The notes below the pieces were generated by a model. The model was not told the DNA's origin. It worked only from the letters and a program-made list of their open reading frames with translations, and did no database searches. Below, in pieces: positions 61,605 to 64,000 of a stretch of 64,000 nt of DNA. The stretch comes from Marchantia polymorpha subsp. ruderalis. Lineage: Eukaryota; Streptophyta; Marchantiopsida; Marchantiales; Marchantiaceae. The DNA is taken from contig AP031354.1 in NCBI GenBank assembly GCA_037833965.1, forward strand, positions 33,024,001 through 33,088,000. The letters run 5' to 3'. Positions within the stretch are counted from its first letter, which is position 1; every line of letters begins with the position of its first letter. The position numbers and the translations under genes were made by a program.

Positions 61605-62250
61605 GGAAGAGTAAAATCATTGTAGGTATTATTCATCTTCAAAGTTGTGTTTCATTTTTGATCAAGCTACTCTCTTGATCACTAGTGTTACAAAACTACA
61701 ACAAATGTGATTGTGATTATGTCACATGATTCGATTATCTTGCGATCATTTGGTTTTGTCCACAAAGATGCCATGAGTTATGATTTATGACTTTGAGTCT
61801 CCTTTCCAAAAGAAAATATCTACTTGTGAGAGGATTTTGGTGTTACATGAAAAGTTTAGCACATTCATACTTTAAACATGACGTCTCTAAACATATGAAA
61901 TGGTATGATATGATGTTATTCAACCTTATGACTTCTTAAATCAAATCTAATCATGCTTTGTAGATAAAAATTTCATGAGTCAATGACTCTAAAAGTCCAT
62001 AATATGAAGTTCAAGAATTGTTGAAAGATTGAAGACAATTATCATCTGGTTACGTTATAATCTTTGAACATATGAAAGTATCTAATTTGATACTTATATA
62101 TTTGTGATTTCTTGAATCAAAAATTTGATCATGCTTTGTAAATAAATGAATCGGTGAGTACCAAGGAAGTTCATGAATTTTCAGAGGATGAAGAAAATAT
62201 TTGCAACTCAATCTCAATCATTTTTGTGAGTATGTAAACTACAGATTTAA

Positions 62251-63357
62251 ACCTCCCAATAGTGACATACATTGGTCTATAGTTTTATGTCACTATTGGG
62301 AGGTGACACTCACACGAGGTTGAATAATATTTGGTGTATCATGTGGAGACATTCTTATTGCATGTTTAGTGGATCCACTAAATATTTAGCGGATCATTTG
62401 GCGGTTCGAATCTGAATTCACATCAACAATGATCAGTGAAATTACAATTATTTGATATTCTTGATAAGAAGATTTCTAATACATAAGATGTCTGTACTTG
62501 CCTGTATATCAGCAATTTCTACTATATAAGATTTTTAAGATTCTCTACTGTATATAGAAGATTTTTACTACTCAAAGAATTACATGGCTAAATCAAGAAG
62601 CAATTTTTCTCGTTTGAGAAATATAAGGAACCAATTCTGCTTGGTAAATTTTGTAAAACTCTCTAGATTACAATGGTGGTTATAATCAACATAAATATCA
62701 ATTTTCAAAATTGAATTTTTATTTTCCCTTATATGACTCAGAAATTTGAGCTGGTTGAAGAGCCCAAGATTCTAGTCGAGATTGAATTTTTCAATTTGTC
62801 CCTTATATGATTCGGAATATCTTAACACAAAGTGTTTGGATCACACTGAGCACTAACGCCACCTAGAACAACCTTTCTACAAATGATGTGCAAAATGATA
62901 TCAATTTTGTTAAGATATGTTTCATCGCGAAATTCAAATCACACTTCCTTAACTTATGCTCCGAGCATAAAATCAAAACATCCACGTATTTCTGGGACCT
63001 GTCGTGTTAGACATACATTTAATGTATGTCAAGGAAAAGTAGCAGATGATAACAAGAGCAGTTAAAATTTGACGCATTCAATCTTCTCATAAATTAATTA
63101 CAATCATGATTGGATTTCATTGGAAGCATAGAAAAAAAATATAATTCTAAATCCGGAAGTTATGAACGGATACTTTCAATAATTATGATAGTCATTAAAG
63201 CTCCACTATGTCACTATTGAATCTTCTCATGTCACTATTGCCAATAGTGACATACGTTTCTTATTGAACAGATTTATAAGTTAAAAACTAATGGTTCCAC
63301 ACTTTCATGTCACTAATGGGAGTATGTCATTCATAGGAGATGACACTATTGGGAGGT
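62251..63357. mobile_element. Candidate non-autonomous inverted-repeat element flanked by TTAA
   Basis: The left end begins ACCTCCCAATAGTGACAT; the right end, read in reverse complement, begins ACCTCCCAATAGTGTCAT, one mismatch in 18. Both ends are flanked by TTAA (62247-62250 and 63358-63361). Extra copies of the core occur inside: an exact inverted copy of the left end at 62286-62304, and several at 63205-63253 (with a 12-bp palindrome at 63229-63253) and at about 63308. No transposase is encoded. The boundaries are plausible but TTAA is common in AT-rich DNA. Confidence 0.5.
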
Positions 63358-63361
63358 TTAA

Positions 63362-64000
63362 CTCTATATCATGTTAATCAAGTAAGTTTAGTAAAAAAAA
63401 GCTACATGACTGATATTATTTTCATCAATGTATAAAAAATTTGTTGGAATCTGTCAAAGATCATGATGTCAATTATGATTTTAAGTTTATGCATTATGAT
63501 ATCAATTAGTCAAAAGTGACAATACTTCATTATCAAATATATATTGCATTTGGTGGGAAGAAACAAATTGAATTGAAATGTAAAGCTGCATGTACTATTC
63601 AAGTATGAAACTATCTATTTAGTTACAATGTTATTATGAACTATCTTTGCAACCAACATCTTGTTCAAAGTATTCTATATCAAACTTTTGAATACTATTC
63701 TAATTACGTTTTATTCTTTGATGATGTTCTGATTGATGATGATGTTTTGTTCAAAAACTACATCAAATTATATTTATTGTTTTTGTCTCTAAAGCATAAG
63801 AAAAAATTGTCTACAATATCGAGAGGTATATTGTGGAAATCATTGTAGATGACATGATGTTAAATTTCAAAGATCGTGAAGATAATGATGCAGATCATGA
63901 TGCGGATGAGTAGTGTACATTCAATAGAGCATTGCGATTGATGCTTACCTTCTTTGACATCTTAAAACAACAACAAAGACAAAAGAGTAAGTGCTGTTAT
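63362..64000. other. AT-rich DNA to the right edge, nothing recognised
   Basis: One frame of 70 codons (63636-63848, plus) with a tyrosine- and aspartate-rich middle has no family features. Confidence 0.5.

Larger units (their letters stand above)
55213..61692 (+). mobile_element. Older solo LTR of a related family, split by the younger element
   Basis: Removing the younger element leaves about 413 bp that parallels its 420-bp LTR from end to end. The left part, 55213-55542, begins TGTAATTATC and contains GAAACTAAAGTAAAAGTTACC, CTAGTCATAG and CTTGGTAGGTA, all with counterparts in the young LTR. The right part, from 61605 to 61692, contains TCATTGTAGGTATTATTCATCTTC and ends CTAGTGTTACA. The flanks GAAAT and AAACT differ at two of five positions, so a target duplication, if present, has decayed. 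No internal region remains. Confidence 0.8.

Noticed and set aside
62395-62420. GGCGGTTCGAATCT, resembling a tRNA T-arm (B box)
   Set aside because: There is no A box or acceptor stem at tRNA distance; it also lies inside the candidate TTAA element.

Overview
The window is nuclear DNA of a land plant. Six genes are split by GT-AG introns. The transposons are plant types: a Ty3/gypsy chromovirus with a Met-tRNA primer site, a copia-type solo LTR, an L1-type LINE with a zinc-knuckle ORF1, and hAT-like remnants. TTTAGGG-type telomere motifs occur, and the RPL9 promoter has a telo-box and a TGGGCC site. Very AT-rich gene-free tracts and the character of the RPL9 and TIM9 proteins fit a bryophyte such as a moss best. 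That placement is inference only.

Layout. 1-6.5 kb: two oppositely oriented LTR-like arms enclosing a decayed L1-type LINE that is cut inside its reverse transcriptase. 10.7-12.7 kb: a three-exon FQR1/WrbA-like quinone reductase on the minus strand. 14-21.5 kb: an AT-rich desert with an inverted-repeat element, a near-perfect hairpin and a 334-bp copia-type solo LTR with a perfect GACAT target duplication. 23.5-24.3 kb: RPL9, minus strand, with a promoter that may be bidirectional. 25.9-29.2 kb: the exosome subunit RRP41 in about 11 exons, minus strand. 29.3-33.9 kb: AT-rich desert. 34.3-34.7 kb: TIM9, plus strand. 38.9-39.5 kb: a plastid-type DnaJ cysteine-rich protein whose last exon I cannot find. 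40.5-44.1 kb: a second LINE of a different lineage, with a 166-bp repeat array in front of ORF1. 46.7-48.1 kb: a hAT-like transposase pseudogene. 49.8-51.6 kb: a five-exon Sfp/AASDHPPT-type phosphopantetheinyl transferase, minus strand. 52.4-53.8 kb: a truncated relative of the second LINE. 55.2-61.7 kb: an apparently intact chromovirus, with two LTRs that look identical, inserted inside an older solo LTR of a related family. 62.2-63.4 kb: a candidate non-autonomous inverted-repeat element flanked by TTAA.

The host genes are single-copy housekeeping genes (translation, RNA decay, mitochondrial import, redox, cofactor attachment, plastid chaperoning). They do not form a pathway together. I saw no bacterial-type operon, CRISPR array, rRNA or convincing tRNA. 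The most unusual signal is at the gag/pol junction of the chromovirus: a correctly phased GGGAAAC slippery heptamer, a 7-nt spacer, an 8-bp stem and a possible pseudoknot. This suggests that pol is expressed by programmed -1 frameshifting.
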